Source: Nitrospira sp. (GTDB lineage: Bacteria > Nitrospirota > Nitrospiria > Nitrospirales > Nitrospiraceae). From it: a stretch of 64,000 nucleotides of DNA. Shown here piece after piece: positions 25,560 through 34,857 of this stretch (positions are counted from its first letter, which is position 1; each line of letters opens with the position of its first letter). The DNA lies in the NCBI GenBank assembly GCA_030123605.1, contig CP126123.1:1840001-1904000 (forward strand), in the 5' to 3' direction. The translations under genes and the position numbers were made by a program. The notes beneath the pieces are model-generated. The model had not been told where the DNA came from and ran no database searches. It worked only from the letters and a program-made list of their open reading frames with translations.

Positions 25560-27758
25560 TCAACCGGTCGAGCAAGATGGGGCGGTCTGACTGGGTTGTG
25601 TCGTACTATCTGGCGTCATGGCCTTCTTCACTCGTCTAAACGTGTGTCCGACATACCCCATGGCCATCAGATAGACCGTCGAGAGCGTCAGCATCGAGAG
25701 GATCGCGACATACCACCAAGGCGGCTGCATCGTCTCGCCGATTCCAGCACAGAGGTACCTTCGCCCACACCAGGTCCCTGCGACAGCCAAGAGAAATACT
25801 CCGATACCCCACAAGATCCTGTTTCGAAACACGGGGACAAAATTGCCCTTGGTCCTCAACGACAACCGCACCCTATTCTTCCTGGCCTCACACACATCGA
25901 AGGCTTGGTCTCGGTGATGATTCAGCACGATGAGAATCCGTCGCCAAGCGACCGATCCGGCCACGACATTGGCGAAGATCCCGAGGTGTGGCCACCACGG
26001 CAGCAGTCGCTTCATCATGCTGCTCTTCCGTGCGACGTATTCGGTCTTCGCTTCCTCACGATAGACCTCAAACGGCCTGGGACAGACCCACAGCAACATC
26101 CCCGCAAGCAGCGCCAAGGCAGAGGAGGGGGAAAACCCCCAGTACCACCACCCGATCCAACCGTAGCTCAGGAGCAGCCCTGTGATGACCGACGCAATGA
26201 GGGGGATTCGGATATAGGCCCAAATCAATGCAGCTTTATACACCTCATCGTCTTTGACAAATTTCGGGTCAACAAATTGCCCCAGGTGCGCCTTATTGCC
26301 CTGGCTCGCGCTGCCGGCTTGAGTTGCTGAGGCCTCGTCGATGACCTCGTTGATCAGACCGTCGAAGAGCGCTTGATCCTTCCAATACTGAACATGCGCA
26401 AGGCCCGGGACGGCATACCGCCGGAACACCACATCGCGATACACCACGGGCACATCGGTCCTAAACACCTTCCCATACACGGCACAGCCATGCGCCACAT
26501 CAAGATGGTGGCCCACCGGATCTTGCTCGTCACACAAATTGTAATGGGTGATACGTGGCTGGATGGTGTCGTCCAGCCAGTCCTCACACCTCTCTTCACA
26601 CTTCGCATCCTTGTTCGAACAATGATTCAACCCCACATGCCGGTAGTTCTGGTGCCAGAGGGTGAGAAATTTGTCGATAGGCGACCCGAGACTGATGAAG
26701 TGTTTCACGTGCGCTCGCCACAACAAGAGCGGGATTCCGCTCGTTTCCGAGGAGACTTTCTCCATCGGTGTGGCGCCATGCCTTGCGGAAAATTGTGGAT
26801 AGCGCTTAGCGAATCGATCCCACTTGTCGGCGGCGCGTGGATCGCCTGGTCGGGAAGAGATTTCCCTCAAGTCGGACAGCAGCCTGAGCCAGGATTTGCG
26901 CTCGAACGTTTCATGCTCGGTGTAGCCCGGGAAGGGAATCGAGTCACAGTCACGTTGATCGGTCCCGTCTCTGATGCTCTCCTTCGCACAGGCATACAGC
27001 AGCGCATCGAAACTCAACACCGATCCTAAACTGTGGGCAATGATCGTATAGACCGGCGGCACATACTCGTCGCCCGTATTCGTTCGTTCATCGCGACACC
27101 ATTCGAGGTAATCGCGCAGATGGATCTGGTCCAGCACAGCGTGAAACCGACGCACAGCCTGCCCGCGAGTTCGGGCATAATCGCCGTACAAGTGGACATC
27201 GCCGAAGACATTCTGGAAGATGCTCTTTTCCGTCTCGGGTGAATACCACTTGAGCAAGCCTTGAATGGGCAGCAAGGTATCCTTGATCGCCTCTAACAGG
27301 GGGCGGACCCATGGAGCAGACCACTCCTCAGATGTGAACGGTGGACGAAGCCGAGCCAACAACGCTGCCGTCCATTGTGTGGTGCCGGACCCGAAGACGG
27401 CCTGGTGATCCTGCAGAATGTCCGCCCACCGCATATCCACGAAACGGAAATTTCGCCCTGACGTATCGGTTGCGCGAGTCCCGTCGAAGGCCTCCCGCGA
27501 AGCATTCCCTTGAGGCCGAGCAACGGGAATCCCCTTGAACTCGGACCAGCCCTTCCCCCCGCCTTCCCGGCGCATAGCCAAGGAGGAGAGACTCGCAGGG
27601 AGCACCGCCTGATACGAAGATGCCGGCTTGTCCTTGGCGCGTGCGGTGGCAAATCGGTTTACCACTTCGACGGTGCTTTCGTTATGGCGTTGTTCGCCCA
27701 TGCCATGCACCACGACGATGTAATGCCGCTGCCCCGATGAACCGTTCCCGCCTGCCAT
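25560..27758 (-). CDS. large membrane-bound alpha/beta hydrolase
   Basis: 732 residues from ATG 27758, preceded by GGAGGAAAGGG. The N-terminal 430 residues hold a hydrolase fold: oxyanion strand YIVVVHGMGEQ near residue 13, nucleophile IIAHSLGSVLSFDALL near 240, then KHFISLGSPIDKF and DPVGHHLD for the C-terminal strands. The rest has four membrane helices (near 535-560, 565-580, 650-670 and 680-705) with a basic loop, so the enzyme is held at the membrane. The Ser elbow resembles lipase/acyltransferase families. It ends the minus-strand lipoprotein-hydrolase cluster. Substrate unknown; lipid or lipoprotein acyl esters are a guess. Confidence 0.75.
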   Translation of the reverse strand: MAGGNGSSGQRHYIVVVHGMGEQRHNESTVEVVNRFATARAKDKPASSYQAVLPASLSSLAMRREGGGKGWSEFKGIPVARPQGNASREAFDGTRATDTSGRNFRFVDMRWADILQDHQAVFGSGTTQWTAALLARLRPPFTSEEWSAPWVRPLLEAIKDTLLPIQGLLKWYSPETEKSIFQNVFGDVHLYGDYARTRGQAVRRFHAVLDQIHLRDYLEWCRDERTNTGDEYVPPVYTIIAHSLGSVLSFDALLYACAKESIRDGTDQRDCDSIPFPGYTEHETFERKSWLRLLSDLREISSRPGDPRAADKWDRFAKRYPQFSARHGATPMEKVSSETSGIPLLLWRAHVKHFISLGSPIDKFLTLWHQNYRHVGLNHCSNKDAKCEERCEDWLDDTIQPRITHYNLCDEQDPVGHHLDVAHGCAVYGKVFRTDVPVVYRDVVFRRYAVPGLAHVQYWKDQALFDGLINEVIDEASATQAGSASQGNKAHLGQFVDPKFVKDDEVYKAALIWAYIRIPLIASVITGLLLSYGWIGWWYWGFSPSSALALLAGMLLWVCPRPFEVYREEAKTEYVARKSSMMKRLLPWWPHLGIFANVVAGSVAWRRILIVLNHHRDQAFDVCEARKNRVRLSLRTKGNFVPVFRNRILWGIGVFLLAVAGTWCGRRYLCAGIGETMQPPWWYVAILSMLTLSTVYLMAMGYVGHTFRRVKKAMTPDSTTQPSQTAPSCSTG

Positions 27759-28131
27759 ACTAGAAACCCTTTCCTCCCTGGAGGCATGCGTGAGTGACGT
27801 GTGATCGTTCACCACGCTGCACATGCCAACCTACTTCAGCGCAATCCCGATGAGACTCGCGATGGTATACATTTGTATGATCGCCTGCCAGAAGTTCTTA
27901 GCCATGCCAACGTGAAGCTGGTAATGGGCTCGCTCTACCTTACGCTGAGCCTCCGACAATGTCCGCACCCAGCGCTCAAATACCATGGTCTCAACCCATG
28001 CCCACGTGGGATATCCAAGCGCAACAACAGAAATCCACAAGAGGACAACCCAAGGATGACCTTTCGACCACTTCAATAGTTCTTCTAGGGCCTGTTAACA
28101 CTACTGACCATGTTTATGCGATACTGCGTCC

Positions 28132-28539
28132 ATGGAAATCACCGAGACTCAGTATCGTCACATCGAGCGATGCTTGCCGACACAACGCGGCAACGTCACG
28201 CTCGACAATCTGCAGGTCCTGAACGCGATCTTGTACGTCGCGGAGCAGGGCTGCAAATGGCGTGGCCTGCCCAAGCGGTTCGGGAACTGGCATACGATCT
28301 ATACGCGCATGAACCGGTGGGCGAAGAGCGGGGTGCTGGATCGCGTCTTTGCCCAGTTGCAACAGGCTCAGATCATCCGCGTGAAACTCGAAGCCGTCGC
28401 GTTGGACAGTACCATCGTCCAGGTCCATCCGGATGGCACGGGAGCATTAAAAAAAACGGCCCGCAAGCCCTTGGCCGATCCCGCGGCGGGTGGACCACCA
28501 AGATTCATCTGGTTGCCGCGGATGCTCGAACGGCCTTGA
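28132..28539 (+). CDS. IS5-family transposase, N-terminal frame (OrfA)
   Basis: 135 residues: start helix ITETQYRHIERCLP, the CKWRGLPKRFGNWHTIY motif, and the first catalytic Asp in AVALDSTIVQVHPDG. An A8 run at 28449-28456 offers -1 slippage into the second frame. The residues after the run are not transposase-like, which supports frameshifting as the productive route. Confidence 0.87.
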   Translation: MEITETQYRHIERCLPTQRGNVTLDNLQVLNAILYVAEQGCKWRGLPKRFGNWHTIYTRMNRWAKSGVLDRVFAQLQQAQIIRVKLEAVALDSTIVQVHPDGTGALKKTARKPLADPAAGGPPRFIWLPRMLERP

Positions 28540-28889
28540 CGTTTGCCCTGTCGCCGGGCCAGGCCCACGATGCCCCTGAGGGACGCATGCTGCTGCACCG
28601 CTTCGGAAAAAGGCCGTGCCCGATCCCCTTGTTGATGGATCGGGCCTATGAAGGCGATGAGACGCGACAACTGGCCGTGGAGCTCGGGTATGTGCCGGTG
28701 GTGCCGCCCAAGCAGAATCGCCGCACGCCATGGGAATACGATCGTGCTCTGTATGCACGACGCAATGAGATCGAACGGCTGTTCCGCCGGCTCAAAGGAT
28801 TTCGGCGCCTCTTCTCGCGGTTTGACAAGCTTGATGTCATGTTCGTCGCGTTCATTAACTTCGCGTTGATCGTGGATGGCTTACGGTAG
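28449..28889 (+). CDS. IS5-family transposase, C-terminal frame (OrfB)
   Basis: The frame is open through the A8 run with no good start of its own; it is reached by a -1 shift from OrfA. It has the second Asp in LLMDRAYEGDE and the Glu in RNEIERLFRRLKGFRRLFSRFDK. Joined with OrfA it gives a complete DDE transposase of about 250 residues. Confidence 0.86.
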   Translation, partial: KKNGPQALGRSRGGWTTKIHLVAADARTALTFALSPGQAHDAPEGRMLLHRFGKRPCPIPLLMDRAYEGDETRQLAVELGYVPVVPPKQNRRTPWEYDRALYARRNEIERLFRRLKGFRRLFSRFDKLDVMFVAFINFALIVDGLR

Positions 28890-29090
28890 TGTTAACAGAC
28901 CCTAGTTTTTCCGCATGGAAAAGAGCGGCTCCTAAGGGAGCCGTACAGATGGCCACGTGAATGATTGAAGCGGTCACATGCAGGTGCATGCTGCCAAAGC
29001 ACCAACCTGTTCGGTTGTACCACTGCGGAGTCGGCTCTACGAACGAATCCGGCGTCGAATGGTCATGCGTCACGGTTCACTCAGTGCCGG

Positions 29091-30068
29091 CTATTGTTCG
29101 CCTTTGAGCTTGAATGTCTTCGGGTCCCGGAGAAATCGTCGGACGTCTTCGCGTGCGTCCCTGGAGGCGCGGCCTGACTCGGCCTCGCTCCATTCTCCGA
29201 TCAACGTGCTATGGGCGTTGTCGATCGGGTGTTTGTCTTTCGGAATCTGATGCGGGATCACGCGATCAGGCACGGCGCTCTGTTCCGTAAAGATGTCCCA
29301 CACCATCCACCGTTTTTCCGGTTTCGAGATACAATCTTGCTCAAACCGCAGGTAGAAGATCCTCGCGGAACTCTGTTTCGCCTCCTCAATCTCCTCTTGT
29401 GAAATACCCAGCGAACTTCTGACCTCCTCGCCGTTGTCGAATATCGTCAGGGGCAGCGTGGGCTGAGCGAGGACCACAGCATGGATACGCGGATTATCAA
29501 GCAAGGCCAGCGGGAGCGAACCAGTCAGGCAATTCCCGATGACCCCGATCGGCTGCCCCCAGTGCAGGTGCTCAATTTCCTTCACCACCGCACGCAGCCA
29601 CTTCACAATTTTGCTGTGTCCGTGCGTGCTGTTTCCGGGCTCCGGCTGTTCCCACTCTCCATTGGACCACACTGCGAAAAATCCACGTCGAGTCGAATAC
29701 ATGTGCCGCTCTCCAAATAAGAGCGGCACATAGACCGTAAAATTCTGGGACAGCTCTTTGGCATAGTGCAACGTCTTTCCTGACAAGCCAGGCAACTCAT
29801 GGAGCAACAACACCGGCGGCTTACGGTCCGACGACTGGTTTGGATCGCCGGGGAAGCAATACACCGGATGCGCGACTGAATCTGCTTCGAACGCGCCGTT
29901 CTTGTCGCGTTTCAGACATGGCTCCAACTTGTTCTTCTCCACATCGAAGGGCACATCTTCTCCGCCAGACCCACAGCCCAGGAACTCCGCAGTTGCACAG
30001 GACGACAACGACAGGGCTAGACCGACTGCGAGCATCTTCCGTACGAAACACCGGCACCCCTGAGACAT
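29091..30068 (-). CDS. dienelactone-hydrolase-like lipoprotein
   Basis: 325 residues from ATG 30068, with GAGG eight bases before it. The signal sequence ends in the lipobox L-S-S-C24. The fold matches dienelactone hydrolases: PPVLLLHELPGLSG near residue 83 and the nucleophile elbow GVIGNCLTGSLPLALL near 172, where Cys replaces Ser as in true dienelactone hydrolase. The C-terminal His is probably in IDNAHSTLIGEW near 288. It should be anchored to the envelope, facing the periplasm. Middle gene of the cluster, 17 bp after the DUF900 hydrolase. Confidence 0.78.
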   Translation of the reverse strand: MSQGCRCFVRKMLAVGLALSLSSCATAEFLGCGSGGEDVPFDVEKNKLEPCLKRDKNGAFEADSVAHPVYCFPGDPNQSSDRKPPVLLLHELPGLSGKTLHYAKELSQNFTVYVPLLFGERHMYSTRRGFFAVWSNGEWEQPEPGNSTHGHSKIVKWLRAVVKEIEHLHWGQPIGVIGNCLTGSLPLALLDNPRIHAVVLAQPTLPLTIFDNGEEVRSSLGISQEEIEEAKQSSARIFYLRFEQDCISKPEKRWMVWDIFTEQSAVPDRVIPHQIPKDKHPIDNAHSTLIGEWSEAESGRASRDAREDVRRFLRDPKTFKLKGEQ

Positions 30069-30085
30069 GACTGTCATCCTCACGA

Positions 30086-31000
30086 TTACGGTCGTTCTGC
30101 CGGCCAGTCAGGATTCGGACGGTGGCTCAGAAACTCAAACACGAATTGTTCGCTCTCCGCCTTCGTCTGATTCTGTGGTGGCACAGGTGAAGGGTATGGC
30201 GGCAAGTAGTCACTGTGACCGATACCTCGATCAGGATTTGCCATGTGTGATTCGATCTTGGCTGACACCTCGGGAGAACCACCTTCCGAGCCATATCGGC
30301 CCAGTGCCCGCACCGAACGCTCTCCTGAGAACGGCCACCAGGATTGAACTGAATCGCCTGCCCGATACGCCACCTGCAGAACCCTGTCCTCTTGTGAGGC
30401 CAGAACCGCAATCCGGTCGGCCTGCTTTGCGGCGTCGCGATAAGAGATCGGCTCGACTTTACCCAACGAATCGCTGTCGATTGCCGCCGCCATTAAACAG
30501 ATGCGATCCAAGACCGGCTTCTTGACCGTCACATCTCGCACCAGGCGTTGCGCCGCGCGCATGACGACGCGGCAACCGAGGCTGTGGCCGACGAACGCCA
30601 CACGAGCGCTCTCATCCACATGCAGCACAAGCCACGTGAGCAGATTATCGGCACTGTCGTCAGCATCGCGACTTTCCGCGGGATAGCTGACCGCGCCGGC
30701 CCAATTCCCAAGCGCGTTGGCCCAGGAGTCGCCAGGCCAAAGGACCGCAAGCATCAGATCCGTTGAGCCCTTCCGTCCCAGGCACTCGATGAACCGCACC
30801 AGTTTCTCACGCCCCTCATCAAGACCGTTGTTATAGCCGTGCAGAAGCACCGTAAGACGCTGTCCACGAGTCAGCAGTTTAAAGTCAGGCAACCGATCAT
30901 TCCACCACACGTCCCAATAGGGCAGAGCTTTGTACAGCACACCTGAGGTGACGGCCCCCCCGAATTTTTGGTCACGCAAGCTGAGGAGAAAGGCGTTCAT
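30086..31000 (-). CDS. DUF900-type alpha/beta hydrolase
   Basis: 304 residues from ATG 31000, which overlaps the upstream stop (ATGA). It has the strand and oxyanion segment RLTVLLHGYNNGLDEG near residue 53 and the nucleophile ARVAFVGHSLGCRVVMRA near 137. A likely acid lies in ASQEDRVLQVAY and the His near the GIGHSDYLPP segment. No signal peptide is evident, so it is probably cytoplasmic or released otherwise. DUF900 enzymes are serine hydrolases of unknown substrate. It is coupled on both sides to the other cluster genes. Confidence 0.8.
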   Translation of the reverse strand: MNAFLLSLRDQKFGGAVTSGVLYKALPYWDVWWNDRLPDFKLLTRGQRLTVLLHGYNNGLDEGREKLVRFIECLGRKGSTDLMLAVLWPGDSWANALGNWAGAVSYPAESRDADDSADNLLTWLVLHVDESARVAFVGHSLGCRVVMRAAQRLVRDVTVKKPVLDRICLMAAAIDSDSLGKVEPISYRDAAKQADRIAVLASQEDRVLQVAYRAGDSVQSWWPFSGERSVRALGRYGSEGGSPEVSAKIESHMANPDRGIGHSDYLPPYPSPVPPQNQTKAESEQFVFEFLSHRPNPDWPAERP

Positions 31001-31761
31001 CGCGCTTTCAATGCCTTTGCGGCTTCCTGTATCGCGGTGGAGAGATCCTTCGCGATCGGCGTCAGAGGAACGGCGGCAAGGCCGACGAGGAGACACCAGC
31101 CCCACTCGCCCGGAACCATTCCCAGGCTCCCGCCAACCGCGAATGAAATGACCAACGAAACGAATGTCGCCAGGAACTTTGTCTGGCTGACATATTGCAT
31201 ATTGGCCAGGGCCAGGGCGGCATCGATGCGGGCGTCGATCATGGTCTCTAGGCGAGCCATCGCGGACCGTTGTTCCTCGGTCATGGCCGACTCCTGAGGA
31301 TCTTGAGACTTGGACTGCTCCGCGTGGGAACGCTGCCGGCGCGCGCTGTCGATCGCCTGCGCCGCGAGCGTTGCCACGTCTGCCGAGACGCCTAACTCCG
31401 TCGCCGCCAACGCGATGGTCGGCACCTCCATCATCCCGAATCCGATCCGCACCCCCTGCCGCAGCGTTCGAGGCAGATCGCCGCTTGCGCGGCCCACTCG
31501 ATATTGAGCGCGGAGTAACTCCATGGCGTCACTCCCATAGGCGATTCTCAATGCAGGCAGGAGTGGATCGAGGGTGGCCTTGTGCGTCGGAAAGAACCGC
31601 CGCCCTCCCTCCTTGCCTCCCACCGCAAACACTCGCTCAAACCCGGCCGAATCAAACCATGTAAATGCCTTGAAGAGCCCGTCAACAATGCCCTGTGCCG
31701 CACCACCGAGCGCGCCGATGGCAAGGGCCGCCGTACCTAACGTTGTTGGATCGATGTCCAT
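30997..31761 (-). CDS. membrane protein of the hydrolase-lipoprotein cluster
   Basis: 254 residues. A Gly/Ala-rich hydrophobic N-terminus (residues 9-28) is followed by a soluble helical body with a charged Gln/Ser/Glu stretch near 145-165. Two membrane helices follow near 195-215 and 220-238 (FLATFVSLVISFAVGG, WGWCLLVGLAAVPLTP). No family recognised. The stop overlaps the DUF900 start, so the two are translationally coupled. Confidence 0.7.
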   Translation of the reverse strand: MDIDPTTLGTAALAIGALGGAAQGIVDGLFKAFTWFDSAGFERVFAVGGKEGGRRFFPTHKATLDPLLPALRIAYGSDAMELLRAQYRVGRASGDLPRTLRQGVRIGFGMMEVPTIALAATELGVSADVATLAAQAIDSARRQRSHAEQSKSQDPQESAMTEEQRSAMARLETMIDARIDAALALANMQYVSQTKFLATFVSLVISFAVGGSLGMVPGEWGWCLLVGLAAVPLTPIAKDLSTAIQEAAKALKAR

Positions 31762-31806
31762 ACTGTCTTCAGGCTGTTCGCCTCTCCTCTACCGCTAGCG
31801 ACTGAT

Positions 31807-34800
31807 TCACTTCCCCTGTTCCTGCTCCTGCTTTGGGTCTTTCGGATTGGCCGCGTCGCCGATAAACAGAACCGCCTGCTCATATCGATCCAACGCCTGC
31901 TTGTGATCCTTCAACAGCTCCAACAGCACCGGGCCCACCAGCCCATGGACGGCATCCGCCGCCTTGGCCGCCTTGGCCTTCGACGGCTCATCTTTGTGGC
32001 TGTGCCGGATCCGCGCCGACAACTGCTTTTCAAGTTTGGCAAGCGCGTGGAGATCCTTGGTGATCGCCAGGCCTCGTTCCTGGTCCGACGCCTTCTTCAA
32101 GGAATCGAGGGTCTTGTCCCACTGGGTAACGGCTTCACTCAAGGCCGCTTTCAACGTCGCCATGAAATCTGAATCGGCCTTCACGTCCTGGACACCTTCC
32201 CAGGCGGCAAGCACCTGGTTGTACAGCGCGTTGTCTCCGTCTTTGCCATGCAACTCGGTAAGCCTGGTGGACATCTCAACCGTGTGGGTCTGATAGGCGG
32301 CCTTGTGTTTGCTGAACACCTGCTGCAACGGCGGCCGTTCAGCGTGCTTCTCTGCCTCGGTCTTTTGGGACTCCTCCTTCGTGACGGACGCCTTCCGCAG
32401 CTCCTGAGCAAGATCGATGGGGAGCCTGGTTCCCAAACTGTACAGCGCCAAATGCTTCGCCGATTTGGCGATATCTTCCGTATCGCCGTAGTAGCGCTTC
32501 ACATACCAATTGCCCACATCATCTTTCACAAGCGCCTGGTTTGAGAATCCGACTCCCGACACCCGTACACGATTGATGTTTTGCCAATATTGTTTATCCA
32601 ACTCGGCCGTCAGGACGCGATCTCGCTCGGCCGACGGGTCCAGGATATCCCGCAGCTGCGAGGAGAAGGGCAGGTTCCTGATGCCCTGCTTGAGCAGCAT
32701 GTTGTCCCAGGCCAGGTTGGGATCGTCCTGTAATGATGTCGAGGGAAAGCTGGTCCGGAGATAGGCCGACGACGGACGGATATAGATCATGCCCGCTCGA
32801 TGCTGATAGGCGTTCTCCAAGGCTTCAGTCGCTCTGTTATCCTGCTCGGAGCCGCTTCCGAATCGCTCCACCTCCCTCATCTGCCGATGGCGCAACAGCG
32901 CGATCACCTCGTCCATGACGTCGATCGGACTCCTATAGTCTTTGGGGTTCAATGGAGGCAGGCCGGGTGGAGGCGTGCGGCGAGATAGCACCTCTTGAGC
33001 CTCTTGGTATGATTTTTTCTTCTCGTCTGAGTCGGCAATTTCCTTTCTCTTATCCATGTTCAGTGCTAACAACGCATAGACCGCATCGGGTGAGACGAAT
33101 TGTTTCGTCTTTTCTGCATCGGCTACGGCATCTGCCGCCACTTCTCGGAGTACCTCTCGGGCTGTTTGCAATCGTTTGATTTTCTCGGGAAGCTGCGAAA
33201 TCAGAGCGTCAACGTTCTGACGCTCCACGGTTAGAGTCGTGATGCGGCTCTCAACCTCCCGTTGTCGTTGCTTCTTCTCGTCTCGGACCTTCTCATATTG
33301 CATGCTTCTTTTGGCACGCTCAGCCGCCAATTGACGAATGTGCGAGGTAAAGTCATCCAATACATCAGATCGTTTCGTAGACGTCTTTCCATTCTCCGTT
33401 CGATACGCCTCGAACGCCTTTAGGATATCGGCAGATTCGATGTACTTGAGTGCATCTTCAAACTGACGGTTCTCCTCCGCCGTGAGAATCCCATCCTGAG
33501 TGCTTCGAAGGATTTCCAGCTTGCGTTTGAGTCCGTCATCTCCCAGAAAAAAATCGCCAAGATTGGGAGCAGCTTCTTTCCCCATCCCGTCCCAGAGCCG
33601 CTTGATCTTGGCCCTCGCCTCGGCTGTCAAGACCTCGTCAAGTGCGGAGGGTTGACGAGTGTCACGCAGATAGTTGTCGAGACTATTCTGAGCTCCTGCG
33701 ACTTCGGCCGAGACGTTGTCCCGAGCCGCGTATAAACCTGATGCTGGCCTCTCCGTACCGACTTGATGAACCAGGACATCCCTCCTGTCCGTCATCGCCT
33801 TGAGCTGTTGTTCGTCCCGTTCTTTTTCTTGCTGCAATTCTTGCAGGAGATCTTCCACCACTTTCCGAGGATGTGACGAGTAACTTGCATTCGCGGCAGC
33901 CACCTCGGCAGCCTTCTTCTTCCGACTGTCGTACTCGTATCGATTCCGCTCTCGTAACTCATTCGCCGAAAACAGAATGGTGTTGCCGACAGCCTGCAAC
34001 ACGCGAACATACTGTTGCGTCTTTGTTTCGGCCAACCCTGAGTTGAAAAAGGCATGCATGGACTTGTCTGTGAGAAAATCGCCCATCAATCCTCGGCTTA
34101 ACTTTTCAGCGCCTCCCAGAATTAAGCCCGGCGTGCTCGGTGGCGATGCCAAACCTTCATGGTTGGCCAAAAACAGCACCTTCGTTGCAAATTCAACAAG
34201 CGCATCGATTAGTCTATGTTCGGCCTCTTCCCGCTCAGACTTTGCACTCGACCGTTCAGTTGGAGATGTGGCCTGATCAGATTTTCGGCTCGCGTTCTGA
34301 TAGCGTTTGGTCAACGCGGTCAATCCACGCTCCGTACCAGGCTCGACGGTTGTGACCTTCTTCCCTTTGTCATCGAGCTCCTCGTACAGCCCCAATACCG
34401 CATTCACCTTGACGGCCATGGTGTTTCGAAAGAATTCGTACTTCGTCATAGGACAGAACCATTCGAACCATGAGCAGAGTATGCCCCCAGTTTCAGGGAG
34501 TGACTCTACAGGATCAGGACAAAAGGCATCGGCACGTTTACAGAACCAATCCTTCGCAGGAGGTACCGGTGGTACGGGAGGCTCCTTGTACCCGGGCGTA
34601 TACCAGTCTTTGTGATCCTTAAAGGTCCTCACCGGCATTTCATCCGCAGGCCATTCGATGCTATCCCGCAACTGCACCAGCATCGGCTGGGCGGCGGTGG
34701 TGAGCGCCACCAGCTGGTGCAACTGCACATGTTCCTCGTTGACCAACGCGCCTTTGTAGACATCGACATCGACCGTCAGCACGGCGCAGCCGCTGGCGGC

Positions 34801-34857
34801 GCCGCACAAGACAAGCCTTGCCGCCCATCCACTCCAGAATGTCGCTGGGCGCGTCAT
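31807..34857 (-). CDS. 1016-residue coiled-coil lipoprotein
   Basis: A signal peptide with lipobox A-S-G-C24 marks a lipoprotein. A Pro-rich patch with several Cys/Trp residues (residues 75-140) is followed by about 650 residues of mostly helical, highly charged sequence with heptad-like stretches. Examples are EDLLQELQQEKERDEQQLKA near 340 and the RQREVESRITTLTVERQN region near 540, as in periplasm-spanning or scaffold proteins. No enzyme motif or known family is recognised. Its start overlaps the stop of the upstream lipoprotein gene by ATGA. It is probably the structural core of the cluster. Confidence 0.72.
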   Translation of the reverse strand: MTRPATFWSGWAARLVLCGAASGCAVLTVDVDVYKGALVNEEHVQLHQLVALTTAAQPMLVQLRDSIEWPADEMPVRTFKDHKDWYTPGYKEPPVPPVPPAKDWFCKRADAFCPDPVESLPETGGILCSWFEWFCPMTKYEFFRNTMAVKVNAVLGLYEELDDKGKKVTTVEPGTERGLTALTKRYQNASRKSDQATSPTERSSAKSEREEAEHRLIDALVEFATKVLFLANHEGLASPPSTPGLILGGAEKLSRGLMGDFLTDKSMHAFFNSGLAETKTQQYVRVLQAVGNTILFSANELRERNRYEYDSRKKKAAEVAAANASYSSHPRKVVEDLLQELQQEKERDEQQLKAMTDRRDVLVHQVGTERPASGLYAARDNVSAEVAGAQNSLDNYLRDTRQPSALDEVLTAEARAKIKRLWDGMGKEAAPNLGDFFLGDDGLKRKLEILRSTQDGILTAEENRQFEDALKYIESADILKAFEAYRTENGKTSTKRSDVLDDFTSHIRQLAAERAKRSMQYEKVRDEKKQRQREVESRITTLTVERQNVDALISQLPEKIKRLQTAREVLREVAADAVADAEKTKQFVSPDAVYALLALNMDKRKEIADSDEKKKSYQEAQEVLSRRTPPPGLPPLNPKDYRSPIDVMDEVIALLRHRQMREVERFGSGSEQDNRATEALENAYQHRAGMIYIRPSSAYLRTSFPSTSLQDDPNLAWDNMLLKQGIRNLPFSSQLRDILDPSAERDRVLTAELDKQYWQNINRVRVSGVGFSNQALVKDDVGNWYVKRYYGDTEDIAKSAKHLALYSLGTRLPIDLAQELRKASVTKEESQKTEAEKHAERPPLQQVFSKHKAAYQTHTVEMSTRLTELHGKDGDNALYNQVLAAWEGVQDVKADSDFMATLKAALSEAVTQWDKTLDSLKKASDQERGLAITKDLHALAKLEKQLSARIRHSHKDEPSKAKAAKAADAVHGLVGPVLLELLKDHKQALDRYEQAVLFIGDAANPKDPKQEQEQGK

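Larger units (their letters stand above)
28090..28901 (+). mobile_element. IS5-family insertion sequence (812 bp)
   Basis: Ends are GGCCTGTTAACACTA at the left and the reverse complement of GGTCTGTTAACACTA at the right (one mismatch), flanked by CTAG at 28086-28089 and 28902-28905. Two transposase frames with an A8 run between them. Same family layout and same target tetramer as the element at 4.2 kb, but with different ends and protein sequence, so it is a distinct IS. Confidence 0.92.
27831..29073 (-). pseudogene. small membrane protein gene split by an IS5-like element
   Basis: Pieces 28906-29073 and 27831-28089 (counting one CTAG) join in frame after removal of the IS. The product is about 141 residues: a soluble start (GTG at 29073, MTHDHS), a helix near residues 32-52 (HVTASIIHVAICTAPLGAAL), the junction AEKL-EELLKW, a helix in HPWVVLLWISVVALGY, and a C-terminal helix ending IGIALK. 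It sits 17 bp after the dienelactone-hydrolase-like gene and 72 bp before the large hydrolase, so it was part of the same operon. Confidence 0.78.

Noticed and set aside
28110-28448. Upstream part of the long second frame in the IS at 28.1 kb
   Set aside because: It overlaps OrfA in another frame and has no transposase character before the A8 run.
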